A DNA stretch of 64,000 bases from Hemileia vastatrix (Eukaryota; Basidiomycota; Pucciniomycetes; Pucciniales; Zaghouaniaceae): positions 28,428,606 to 28,492,605 of the forward strand of contig JASXTE010000001.1 of assembly GCA_030280995.1 (NCBI GenBank), read 5' to 3'. The notes below the pieces were generated by a model. That model was not told where the DNA came from and ran no database searches. It saw only the letters and a list, made by a program, of their open reading frames with translations. Below, piece by piece: positions 42,913 through 54,200 of the stretch; position 1 is the stretch's first letter; every line of letters starts with the position of its first letter. The translations under genes and the position numbers were made by a program.

Positions 42913-44009
42913 ATGGTCAGGAAATGTTAACTTCTTTCAAGAAAGCCCCAAGTACACCATCTAAACACTTCTTAACCTATCTGTGCCCAGTTTTAGGCAG
43001 TTTTTCAGGAATTCTCAGGGATTTTTCCTTAAATTTCTTGGGCTTATTAAGGACCACCCCATCTTTCACAATAATTATCAAAAAACACAATGTGATCCTT
43101 CAATTCAATTGGCCGACACCCTATGTTTTTTGGGTTCCAATGGTAATGGAGCTGCCTTGAAACGTTTGGAAAATGTATTTGATATAGGGTATGGCTCTGT
43201 TAGCACTTATAAAAAACAATGCATCACTGCTATCAACTCCTTGGAATCTAAACTTCTCACCTGGCCAAATAAAGAAGAGAAACTTGAATATACTCAGGTT
43301 ATGCAAGTAGAGGGCTTCCCAGGATGTATTGTTTTTGTTGATGGTACTACTATTCCTTTGAGTCAGAAACCTTCATAAGTTGAAAACAATTACTTTGACC
43401 AAAAAAAGAGGTATCTTATTTCTAATTCCATTCTTTCTTTTTCATTCATACTAACACAAGCAACTATATCTTTTCTATCAATATTAAATTTCTGTTCAGC
43501 TTACATGTGACAACAACAAAAAATCTATATCTTTCTTTGCTGGCTATCCAGGTTCATGTCATGACTCCTATGTCTCTCAAAAAATGAAAATTTAAAAGAA
43601 CCTAAAAAATCTTTGATGAAAATAAGTATCTTCTGGAAGATTCTACTTATGCATATGGAAATTATGTAATTCCTGATTTTTGGGGAGCAGCATCTGAAGA
43701 CATTCAAAATTCTAAGCTCAAAAATCATTTAGCAAATTCATGAGTCTGAATTAAACATTCTATTGGATTCTTGAAAGGTTGTTTTTCCAGTTTAAGGGAA
43801 TTAAGAAGTTCTCTTAGAGATAAATCTGAAATGGAGGCGGTGATCAACTGGATTGTGTGTTGCACTATACTTCATAACCTACTTTCTGAACTCAAAGATC
43901 AATTTTTAGAGCTGTATGAAGATGAAGAAGTTAAAACATCTCCCACTATATCTAACACTTCTATTTCTCAAACCACCAGAGTACAGGCAAAAATCTTCCA
44001 ATCACACTA
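42913..44009 (+). pseudogene. PIF/Harbinger-like transposase, second copy, inactive
   Basis: Same gene as 3059-4192. The N-terminal part PSFRQFFRNSQGFFLKFLG leads to EGFPGCIVFVDGTTIPLSQK (first Asp), then DQKKR. An intron-like stretch runs from GTATCT (about 43410) to CTGTTCAG (about 43500). Then FFAGYPGSCHDS (second Asp), stops and a frame change, IKHSIGFLKGCFSSLRELRS, MEAVINWIVCC and LHNLLSELKDQ. The catalytic Glu of the IEHSIG motif is Lys here. In the other copy it is still Glu. The gene sits 0.4 kb inside the left TIR of the element. Confidence 0.75.
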
Positions 44010-44639
44010 GCACATTGGGAGTTTTAGAAATTTATTCTTAAATTATTACAAAATTCATTTCAATTTTATCTACTATTACTACCTTCTTTTAATTCACAAA
44101 CCTTACTTGCCACTGGGATATGCTCCATCATTATGCCAATAATACTCCAACTTTTCTCAACACAACCCTTTAATTATTTTTTTCATACTCTTCAAATGAT
44201 CAAGTTTTGAGTATTATTCTCTTGATTTTGTAATTTTGTTTTTGAATATTGTCTTTCATTTTGAATTTTCAGTGAAATTCTTTTTTTCCCTGTCTTGCTT
44301 GTTTTTCTTCACCACCTCAACATGAAATTTCATATTTTCAGCTATCACATAATTTTTAGTCATTTTTTTCTTTTATCCCTCATATCATTTTCCTCTTCTC
44401 CTCAAACATCCATCAAATAATTTGAAGTCTATTTTTTTCTCAACTCATCTCTCCAGGTAAGTAATTTTTTCATTTTTATTTTCATATTTACTAATTGTTA
44501 TTTTTTTCTTTTTATTTTATTTTTCTTTTTTTATCTCATTTTGCTGGTAAGTAGTTTTGTTTTTCATTTTCAAGGTAATATTATTTTTTTATCTCCCTTT
44601 TATCTCTCTTTTTTTTATCTCCATCCTGATATTTATCCT

Positions 44640-45260
44640 CCTTGGCCTGGTAATTTTCCCCACTTTCACCCCTCCTTGGCATGCACATATTCCCCCTTTC
44701 CCCCCTGTCCCTTCTCTTTGGCATTGACATATCCCCCTTTTTACCCCTTTCCCTTCTCTTTGTATGCCACAATCTCCTCTCCTTGGCTGCCTCTAAACCC
44801 CCTTTCCTCCCTCCTTGGCTGCCTCTAACCCCTCTCTCCTTCCTCCTTGAATGCCTCAAACCCCCCTTTCCTCCCTCTTTGGTAACCTCAATCCCCCCTA
44901 TAACTCCCTCCTATACCCTCAAGTCCCCCCCTCAACCCCCCCTGTACCGCTCAAAAACCCCCCTACCCCCCCTCTCTTTTTTTAGTAACAAAAAATTATT
45001 ACTGAACAAAGAGAAGGGGGGTAGTGGAGTTTTAGGGGGTTTGGAGGAATATTTTGGGGGTATTTTGGAGAGGGATTGGGGGGTTTTCAAGTAGTTTTTA
45101 TGGGGAATTTAGGGGGAGGTTTCAGAGAGGGTTTGAAGATATTTGGAGGCAGTTTGAAGGGGTATTTTGGGAGGGTTAAAGAGGGTTTGTATTGTTTGGA
45201 TGCTGCTTTGAGGGGGCATTAAAGAGTGGTTAAAAGGGGAGAATGGGGGCCAATGAGGTA
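44640..45260. repeat. C-rich then G-rich inverted low-complexity block
   Basis: 44640-44990 is pyrimidine-rich, with about 40-bp variant units (TTGGCATG/TTGGCTGCC, CCCCC, TTTCC). 45010-45260 is G-rich (GGGGGTTTGGAGG, TTTTGGGGG). The inner ends are inverted repeats: CCCCCCTACCCCCCC against GGGGGGTAGTGGAG. The strand asymmetry flips at about 44990. ORFs here are composition artefacts. Confidence 0.8.
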
Positions 45261-45490
45261 GCCATTAAAAATTTGACAGAAATTTTTTACAAAATCTTTT
45301 AACTTTTTTCTTTTTCTTTTTTTTTGCGCTGAATAAACCAAAAAAATTCCTCAAATTCAAGTAAAGTAATAATTATCCTTATTAACTATTTGCAGCAAAT
45401 TTATAAGGTCTTTAATTTAAATTATGTGAGTTTTTTTAATTTTTAAATACTTTTTTGATGTTTTTTTGACCAGTAAATATTTTTTTCAGA

Positions 45491-45710
45491 AAAAAAAAGT
45501 CTTTTTCTTCTGATTCAAGCCTTAAACCTCTATCTTCATCTTTATCTTCTTTATCATCTTCCTCAAAATCTACTTCATTTCAATTATCAAAAGAAATTTT
45601 AAAAAAAAATCTGTTTCTTCTGATTCAAGCCTTACACATATATCTTCATCTTTATCTTCTTTATCATCTTCTTCAATTTCCACTCCATTTCAATCTTCTT
45701 CAAAACCTTC
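45491..45710 (+). repeat. Tandem duplication, period 110 bp
   Basis: Two copies (45491-45600, 45601-45710) share TTCTTCTGATTCAAGCCTTA and TATCTTCATCTTTATCTTCT at exactly 110-bp offset. In one frame the first copy encodes Ser-rich protein (SSLSSSSKS) that could be the N-terminus of the gene that follows. 110 is not a multiple of three, so the duplication breaks that frame. Confidence 0.8.
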
Positions 45711-45719
45711 AAACATAAA

Positions 45720-46735
45720 AAATGATGATCAGTATTATCAAAATAAAAGAATTTTTTAAAAAATAATACACATAAGTATTTTATTTGGCCACATATCAAA
45801 CATCAAGTATTATAAAACTAAATTCAATAGAAAAAATAAATATCCCAAGAATTTACCTGAAGATATCAAAAACCTAACCAAATTAGGAGGCAATGAAGTT
45901 AAGGCTGTAATCAGTAATACTTTTATAACACAATTTATTTATAGAAATCATTTATTTGATATAGTAAAAGATGAATCCTTTATTCATTTATCTGATCTCA
46001 TCTCTACACTATATCAAATGACTTTGGTTTGCTTACCAATAAGCAATAAGAATTTTTTTTGGTGGTATCATGATTGGTTTTGGATGGAGACCAGGATTTT
46101 TTAAGGAATATTCTCTTTTTATTTCTAATAATTTTCAATTTTTCATTCTTATAATAGTTCACTCATTTAAATTCTATAAGCATCTATTCTGTGATCAAAA
46201 ATCTATCTAAAGTGAAAATAGATAATGATTTTTGAAAATGGGACTCTTTACCTTCCTATAGTTATTTTCTTTCTTTTTGCCTTCAAAAACTCATTAATAA
46301 ATCCTTTTAAAAAATCACAAACTTGCAGCTAAAGTAGGAATACCAAATTGGTGTTACTCTGAGTTTGAAGAAATTATTAATGAATATATATTGTTTTTGA
46401 ACTTTATAATCACTCATTCAGGATTTCATAATAAGATTCATACCAATTTTAATGATTCCAATTATCTTGCTTTGATTATCTTCTCTTATATCAATCCTAT
46501 TACTGGAAAACCTATTCCTTCATCTGCTGAAATAAAAGGACATAGTTTATATTTCCCTCATCATAAGTGTATAATCAATTTTGGATTAGGAAATAGAATA
46601 ATCAAATTTGTTTAGAAATATACTCATAATAATCACCAGACAACATAAGCTCCTCCAGGTTTAGAATCTTGTCACAACTTTACCCATTTTGGCTGCCCCT
46701 TCCAAATAAGTCAAAAGATAATCCAAACAATAAAG
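45720..46735 (+). pseudogene. Tet-like 2OG-Fe(II) oxygenase (TET/JBP-related), degenerate
   Basis: Resembles the fungal Tet-like 2OG-Fe(II) oxygenases that are multiplied in basidiomycete genomes, several shown by others to oxidise 5-methylcytosine. In successive frames it reads YPKNLPEDIKNLTKLGG, GGIMIGFGWRPGFFKEYSLF, NKIHTNFNDSNYLALIIFSY, NPITGKPIP, IINFGLG-RIIKFV, HNNHQTT-APPG and THFGCPFQIS, matching the family order. The iron-binding H-x-D reads HTN, so the Asp is lost. Stops and at least two frameshifts break it. It lies between the transposase and the SANT-like remnant, inside the Harbinger TIRs. Assignment is from memory of the family pattern and needs a profile search. Confidence 0.55.
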
Positions 46736-47563
46736 AAGGTAAGAGTTATAAATTTAATAAAAATTTAGGTAGATCAAAAAAGTATGGGGATTTGTAGATT
46801 CATCAAATATTTATTATTCTTTCATAAATCTTTAATAAATAAATCTGATATTTCAATTTTCTAAACTTAAGTGATGGGAAAACAACCTAGTGTGGTATAA
46901 ACAATAATTATGATAACATTCATTTGTTTCATGGGGTTACTCTATCCTATACCTGTATAAATTCCCAAACTTAGTTTCTAGACTTGATATGCATCTTGGC
47001 TTGAGGAATTGTGATTAATTTAAAACTAATAACTTTGATTTATCTTATTTAATAATTTATGTAATTATATTAAATTTTGGTGATATCACCCCTTACTTGA
47101 ATAAAATTCAGGGGAGGTTATTGCCAAATTTTCAAATCTGAAATGAAAAATTGATGACTTGGAAAAATTTTGGTGATACCCACCCCTTACTTCAATAAAA
47201 TTCAAGGGGGGGTATTGCCAAATTTTTAAAACAGATATAGAGTTTTGTTGAATTAGCTCTATTTAGAAATGCAAATAGGTGTTGAGGTGATAAAAGTATG
47301 TTGGTGATGAGGATGGTGGAGGGATGGAGATTAAGATGGTGGTGAGGAGGAGATGAGGAGTTTTGCACAGGTGTCAGTATTATATCACCATCTGATATTC
47401 CAAAAGAGAAATATTTTAGATTCCAGTAAGGACAATTGGTGCTATCAGAATATCATAATATAACTTGTTCTGATAAGATTAAAAGTAACTTTTAAAGTCA
47501 TTCCCCAACCATTAAGCAAAAAAACATTTAATCAATTAAAAAATTAAAAAATTCAAGTAATTT
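46736..47563. other. No gene; one 90-bp-period direct repeat
   Basis: Two copies of TTTTGGTGATA-CACCCCTTACTT-AATAAAATTCA then GGGGGAGG/GGGGGG and TATTGCC or TTATTGCC, at about 47078-47140 and 47168-47230. A related block lies at 2730-2765. Confidence 0.5.
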
Positions 47564-48897
47564 TTAAATGTCCTCATAAGATTGGCCATTTTTTACACAT
47601 TCCATAATAAATTCTTTTTTTTTAATTTTCTTTCTTTTCAAAATCAAGGCTTTCCATTTCTCTTTGAAAATCATGGCCTTTTGTTTTCTCTGAGCAAAGA
47701 TGAACTCTTTCCATCTCTGCATCAAATCTGACCTTTTCAAAATTTGATTGAAGCAAAAAAAAATTCCTTCAAATCTAAGGCCCATTAATCTTTTATTAGC
47801 ATATGATCAAACTTCATCTTCTGAAATTCAAGGAAATTTTTTTCAATAGAGGATTTTTCTGAGAAAAATGAATAGAAAAAATAAATAAATATTTTATTGA
47901 AGAAGGTATATAGTGACCAAATATCACTTATATCTTTTCTCTGAAAATAATCATCAAGGGAGGACAAAGATCTCATTGAAGTATTACCATGTTTTAAAAG
48001 ATGTTCCAGGTTCATTGAAGTTGAGCCTCAATACTTTAGTTTGGATTTTGAGCTAGAGGGTTCAGGAAGTTCATCTAAAGTAGCTTCCAAAGCAGGATTC
48101 TCATTGCTAGAATTGTTAATATTTTTTGAAATTTGAGTTTGAGTAGGAGGAGACTAGAAAAGAAAGAATGAGAAATTTAGAGAAGAATTGATGAAAAAAG
48201 AAAAAGTAAACATAAATTAAAATATTGGGGCTCTGAGGTCTCAGATCTGCTCCAAAATAATTTTTCTGCTTGACAGTCATGATCATCTTCAGCTGAACTA
48301 TGGCTAGAAGCTGGAGGGGATTGATGTTGTTAAAGAGCAGGTGTGTTGGGAAGATTATTTGATGGCTGAGAGCCAGAGGGTATATCTTTAGTAGTATCCT
48401 GTATAAACCAAGGTTTGAAATCAACTTGGGAACCAAAAAAATTATCCATTTCCTCATAGAAAGGACACATGACATTAAGCTTTTTGGAAACAGTTGTAAT
48501 TCCAATCTCCAAATCATCTTCATCAATACCAAAGCCAGTGGAAGTGGTAATAAAATGAGCCTTTTTATCTTTTGATTGATAAATTTTGAACCTCTCCTTC
48601 ATTTTCTTAGGATTGATGTCAATTCTCCCTTTTGTATTCTTTTTACTTCATTTTCCATCAACATGAAGCCATTGAACTTTGATAAAGGTGGAAGTCTGAT
48701 TTGGGTGTTTTTCTCACATTCAAAACATGCATCATAATTTGATTTAATTCTGATTAAGTTGATGATGATGAGATAATATTCCTTTCTAGCTGTCCAGAAT
48801 TTGATTTCTCAGGTGAGGGGCTTGAATTATGGGAAGACCTTTGTGATGAAGCATTTTTTTGAATTACTTTTTGAGTGTTGGATTTTCTTGGAGGCAT
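47564..48897 (-). pseudogene. SANT/Myb-like DNA-binding protein of the Harbinger element, broken
   Basis: PIF/Harbinger elements carry a second gene for a Myb/SANT-like protein that brings the transposase to the ends. From ATG at 48897 the minus strand reads MPPRKSNTQK and a Ser-rich part, then in shifting frames VEWLHVDGK-like traces. An uninterrupted part follows with KERFKIYQSKDKKAHF, TSTGFGIDEDD and YEEMDNFFGSQ, the signature of this group. Distal parts follow in other frames: a MKFDHMLIKD helix and KRKKIKKKEFIMECVKNGQS, near the stop at 47564. Some breaks may be introns. It is convergent with the transposase and Tet-like genes. Confidence 0.55.
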
Positions 48898-49121
48898 TAT
48901 GAAACTGGTATTTTAAAATAAAAGAGATTAAGAAGTCCAAAACATGAAAAAAAAGGGAAAAAATATGACTGGTTAAAATGTCACAATAAAATGTTTCAAA
49001 TCTCAGTGAGGGGTGTGTGCCAAGGATTGATGAGAGGATGGAGGTCTGGGTGTCACATGTGACAGGGATGGGATGGGCAAGAAAGGAATGATGTGGCCAA
49101 CATGTGGTTGTGAAAAAAAAT

Positions 49122-50622
49122 TGTCAGCCTGTATATCTCCAGGACTGAGTAAAAAGTGATTATAAGTTATGTTAAAAACATGAACTATACATGGGACTAA
49201 TAAATAAGAGTACACAAATAGTATACATAAGTAAAATTATGATAATACACAAAAAATGCCATTATAACACCTTATATACACGCATATATCCACCTTTTAT
49301 AGGTCTTATGTACTTAATATTAAGTTGGAATATGTTAGGGTAATCATAAGAACCTTAAGTATAAGGCTGCATAACTTTTAAGTACACATAAAGCTGTTAT
49401 ATTCATTGTTTTATGCAAAAAACAAGAAATGCGCTTTATTTCACTTAAAAGTTGACTATATGCGCTATAAAATTGAGAATATCAAAATTGTGCTTTGACA
49501 GATCAATTGGGCTCATTTAGAACTATTGATTTGGCTATTTAAATGCATAAAAATAACACTTTTCAAATTTGGTGTTTTTTATGCCAGAAATGGCTTCTGT
49601 GTACTGGCCACATATTGCCTGCTTTTTTCCCGTGTGAATAGCTTCATTTTTAGCAAAGTTAGCTTTTTCACACTATAATTACCCCACATTCTACGCCCAC
49701 TGTGGGGAAACACACTAAAATAGGCGACAGGCGCTTATTTAGTGTCCTAGCTTAATTAATAATGCATTGACCCTGTTTATATGCACTAATTTCATTAATA
49801 ACCTCACTCTTGGCACTTTATTTCATCACCACGCTTAAATTCTCCTAATTTTAGTCAAGGATTTACCCGTGCAAGAGCCTGCCAAGAACTGCATGTAGTT
49901 ACCCCACATCTCACGCTCTTTTTTAAGTTTTTGGGTGGTTTCTCAGTCAATTTTGGTTATTTTTGAATGGGAATTTCATGTAGTATAATGTCAGGATTAG
50001 CCCCATTATTTCTACAGTCAATCCCCCTTATTATTAAGCTATTATTAACCTTAAAAAGTCTCCTTTAGTCCTTAATATTATTGTTTTATACGCATATACT
50101 CTCTTTTTGTCTTTTTCTTTAATTTTGATGGATTTCCCTTATTATTTCAGGATTTTGGCGGTTATTACTCTTCTAATTATGTCATGGGTCACTGGGAATG
50201 TTGATGGGAATGTCTATTAGTTGTTTAGAGGCGTGATTAACTGTGTATTGGGTGGTACATCAAGGGAATCATTGGGGAACTCAGTGTGTATAAAAGGAGG
50301 AGGTTTTTGGGTTGTATTTCTTCATTCTTTATCATTACAATTTAACCAATATAACCAAACCAATTACAATACATATCAATTAGTAATTTTATAAGACTTT
50401 TGAATAGTATCTGAATTTATATAATCTATTTTTCTACCAACTATAAAGATTGTAAGCCATATATAAGAATAGTGAGAATTATATTACTGAGACCTTTATA
50501 TTTGATTATATTTTACAACTTAGTGGATTAAATCTACAGTATTCATATAGGAACATTAAAATCTTCTAGACAACTGACTATTCAAGCTAGTTCACGTCCT
50601 TGTACTTGACCTTAGCCTGACA
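49122..50622 (+). repeat. 5' LTR of E2 (family B)
   Basis: 1501 bp, TGTCAGCCTGTATATC to CTTAGCCTGACA. CpG-containing blocks (GAAATGCGCTTTA, CACGCTC) are retained. Confidence 0.95.
50289..50297 (+). promoter_or_regulatory. TATA box of the E2 5' LTR
   Basis: TATAAAAGG followed by AGGAGG. Conserved in the 3' LTR (58501-58509) and the solo LTR (62313-62321). Confidence 0.7.
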
Positions 50623-50624
50623 AT

Positions 50625-50637
50625 TGGGGGCCTTTCC
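50625..50637 (+). other. Putative primer-binding site of E2
   Basis: Two bases after the LTR: TGGGGGCCTTTCC. Same place and same CCTTTCC end as in E1. tRNA not identified. Confidence 0.5.
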
Positions 50638-50805
50638 TCAAGAATTCTGTTATAATCCTGTAAGTGAAATTTTCAAAAGAAGGTGCATGTAAATAATATC
50701 CCTATAGAAATATTTGGATAATTACAACAGGTTGGGGTCACTTATATAGTGATTTCAGAAAAAGAAGCCCTGTTATATTATAAAATTGTGATATTGAATC
50801 AACAA

Positions 50806-50970
50806 TTTTACCACTAATTTAACTTATAATTGTTATTAGTGGGTCTGTCAATAGACCAATTAAATTTGAGATCTTTGCAGATAAAATTTTTACCACTAAT
50901 TTAACATATAATTGTTCTTAGTGGGAGTCTGTCAATAGACCAATTAAATTTGTGATCTTTGCAGATAATA
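50806..50970 (+). repeat. 82-bp tandem duplication in the E2 leader with hairpins
   Basis: Two copies with period 82 share ACCACTAATTTAAC, TATAATTGTT, TTAGTGGG and TCTGTCAATAGACCAATT, then ATCTTTGCAGATAA. Copy 1 has GGTCT-GTCAAT-AGACC, a 5-bp stem; copy 2 keeps 4 bp. The leader may use these structures in place of the CAGTTGAC array of E1. Confidence 0.8.
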
Positions 50971-51242
50971 AACCAATTAAACTGATTAATTGTTTTCTTT
51001 TAACAGGACTCTTAATCTTTTCTTTTATTGGTTTGTAAAATTCATTAAATATTGAGAAAGAATCATACTGACAGTTGTTTTCTTTTGAATATAAAAACAC
51101 GGCTACATATTGTAGACCAGTTAAATCAAGTGACCACATAAAAGCATATTTGACTTTTGGCACTTAAATATTCACTTCATACCAATAAGTAAGCAATAAA
51201 ATTGTCTTCAGTGGTATTGATAAATACTGATAAAACTCCTTT

Positions 51243-54200
51243 TTGAAGTTTTCATATCTAAACTTTCAATTCTTTAAATTCCACGTAAAAATGTGTGACA
51301 ACAATGACATTGTAAGTAATAAGGTAAAACCTTATAACTTAAGACCTAGAGCTGAAAGACCTGTTACAGGACATTCAAATGGAGGGCCAGGACTCTCCCA
51401 TAATCAACAACACTCCGTCAATGTCTCTGGAGGAAAGGGAAAAGCTTTTAAAGCAGGTTTCAATAAAGAAAACAAAAAATACTTTACAAGAACAAGTTCA
51501 CTCCCTATCCACCCTACTGAACACCTTGACAATAAGAGTCAACAATATAGTGGACCAGATCAACAATCTGGAAAAGAGAGAAGCTCAAGGTTTCATAGAA
51601 GTCAACCAAGCTCTAGTGGACATAAAGACTCAACCACCAACAGTGGCACCCAACAATTCCATAGCAACACCTCCAGCCCAAGAGGAGGACCAAAAAATTA
51701 CTGTAAGCAAATGGAAATGGGATTTGTACGCACAAAACTACAACAATCCTCAACAGCAGGGCTCCAGCAGTCACCCTTACAGGGGAAAGGCAAGGAGAGG
51801 CAGGGGAAGTGGGATAAGACCTTGGTAAGTCATCCAACTTCTTATGATCAATTATATCAACCTGAAAATAAATTACTTATAGGTAATGAGATTGATAAGG
51901 AAATATTGGATATTATTGATAAGGATTTAAAGGATTATTCATTTGAACAGAATATGTTAAACTTGTCTTTACATGAGGACAATGTAAATAGTTTTATTGA
52001 TCACCAGGAAAATACTATTAATATAAAAATGGAATCAAATGAATTAAATCTTGACCCTGATAATGAGTCTTCTGAATTGGACACGGAAAAAATAGAATAT
52101 TTTTTAAAAGAGAATCCAATGGAATCAAAAATAATAAGTAAATTATTATTGAGAATTGAAAAATTGGAAGAGTTCTCAAAAGAGTCAAACATTAATACAG
52201 AAAATGTATTATTACAACTAACACAGTCATTGAGTACCACAGCCAATAAATTAAAAATTATTGAAAATTCAAATAATGAATTTATCAATGAGAATAAAAG
52301 ATTAAACTCTGAGATTAGAAATTTAGAAAGTAAATTAGAACTCTCTCAGAATATTATGGCTACCATAGAGGGACGTGTAAAATTGTCTTTTTCAAATGTA
52401 AATGATACTTTAACTCATGTACCTGTAATAAAGGATAGGTTACAAAGAGTAGAAATTGAAGTAGCTAACATTTTGAAAAATACTGAAACAATAAAGGATA
52501 ATACCTCTTATGGAGAAAGAGTACCAGTTTTTATGAAACACTCTGATGATAAACCAATGATGGAACATGAACATAGTGTCATGGGCTCTGAGAATATAAA
52601 ATCAGTAAAAGATGAAATTAATGATCATCTTTCTAAAGTGAGTGAATTACTCAATATTCCTCAGGTTAGGGAAGCAAAAACTAGCCAAAAGAACTGGCCT
52701 AAGTTAGATCAGTACCCTTCTTTTGACGGGGATTCAAAATCTGATTGGCAACAATTCATACAAAGAATTGATAACTTAAAATTTTCATATAAATTACCTG
52801 ATGAAGAAATTACTTCAAAGTTAATATCTTTATTTACAGATGTGGCCTTATTATGGTTTGAATCTGTATTGAGTGAGGGAATTAATTACTCCTGGAATGA
52901 ATGGAAGGCACTAATTGAAAGGCAATTTGGTGGCCCAAAATTTAGAATCACTCAACAAAGACTGTATGAAAGGGCCAGATATAATCCAAATGCTGGAGAT
53001 AAACCCATGGTCTTCTTAATGAATTTAATAAAAATCATGAAAGCTATGGATCCAAAAATGGATTATGAAGAGTGGAAAGAAAAAATAATATACAAATTGC
53101 CTATATCAGTTAGAGACATTATTGTTGCTAGAACTGAAACTGTCAGAGACACCTCTGGATTCATTAATATATGCAATGAGATATTATTAAACCACAAATA
53201 TGAAACCAAGTATAGTAATTACAGACAAAGTGTTGACGTGGTAAAACCTACTACAAGTAAGTTACCAGTGGAAAAGAAAAAACCTTCAGCTCCCCTTGTC
53301 CCTAAGAGACAAGAAAATAACACTTGTTACAAATGTAATGAACCTTGGGTTAAAGGTCACACATGTAAGAAAAGAATAAATGTTATTGAAACCTCACAGA
53401 ATTCTGAACCTAGTAATCATGAAGATGAGAATGTGGAATCCAGTGAGGATTGCAAGAGTAACATATCTTACAGTGATGATGAAAATGAGATATTTGTATT
53501 AGAACAGGATATAATGTTCCTGAATGATGCTATACCTCATACAGACACATCTTTAACTTCTATAGAGGAAGCTGAAATAATTAAAGATGTATCTCATGAT
53601 ACTTACAAAATAACACCTATCAGAGCACCTATTATCATATGTGGAAAAGAAATGAATGCCATTCTTGACACTGGGGCTGCAGGTAGTGTAGTTTCACTTA
53701 ATGCATTAATGAAACTTGATAGTAAGTACCAGGAAAAACTAGAACCTGTTCAGACAAAGAACTGGAGGGGTTTTGGTTCAGTATTATATCCAATTGGCAA
53801 ATACAAAACTGCTGTATTCTTTAAATATAATAATGGATATGTTAGAGCAGTTTGTGAATTTGTAGTAATGGATAATAATAATTGTAGTGATTGGTTTATT
53901 ATTGGCAATGATTTATTGACAAAATTTGGCATTAAACTAGATCCTGCAAACAGTTGTTTCACCATAGGGGTGAATGGTAAAAGGAAATTCAAAATATGTT
54001 CTGAAAATTCAGTATATGCCATTTCTCCTAGAGAAGAACAACTGCAAGGTGGAAGAACCACCAATGAAGTGGGTGAATTGGAGAATGAAATCCAAAAGGC
54101 CTCTTTCAGTCCTCAACTCTCAAAAATTGAACAAGAAGATATTTTGAGATTGATTAAATCATATCCTATGGCATTTGCTCATGGCTCAAATGAACTAGGA

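Noticed and set aside
44541..45094. Pro/Leu-rich plus-strand ORFs and an Arg/Lys/Gly-rich minus-strand ORF
   Set aside because: They follow from the C-rich repeat; overlapping frames are open on both strands and no family feature is visible.
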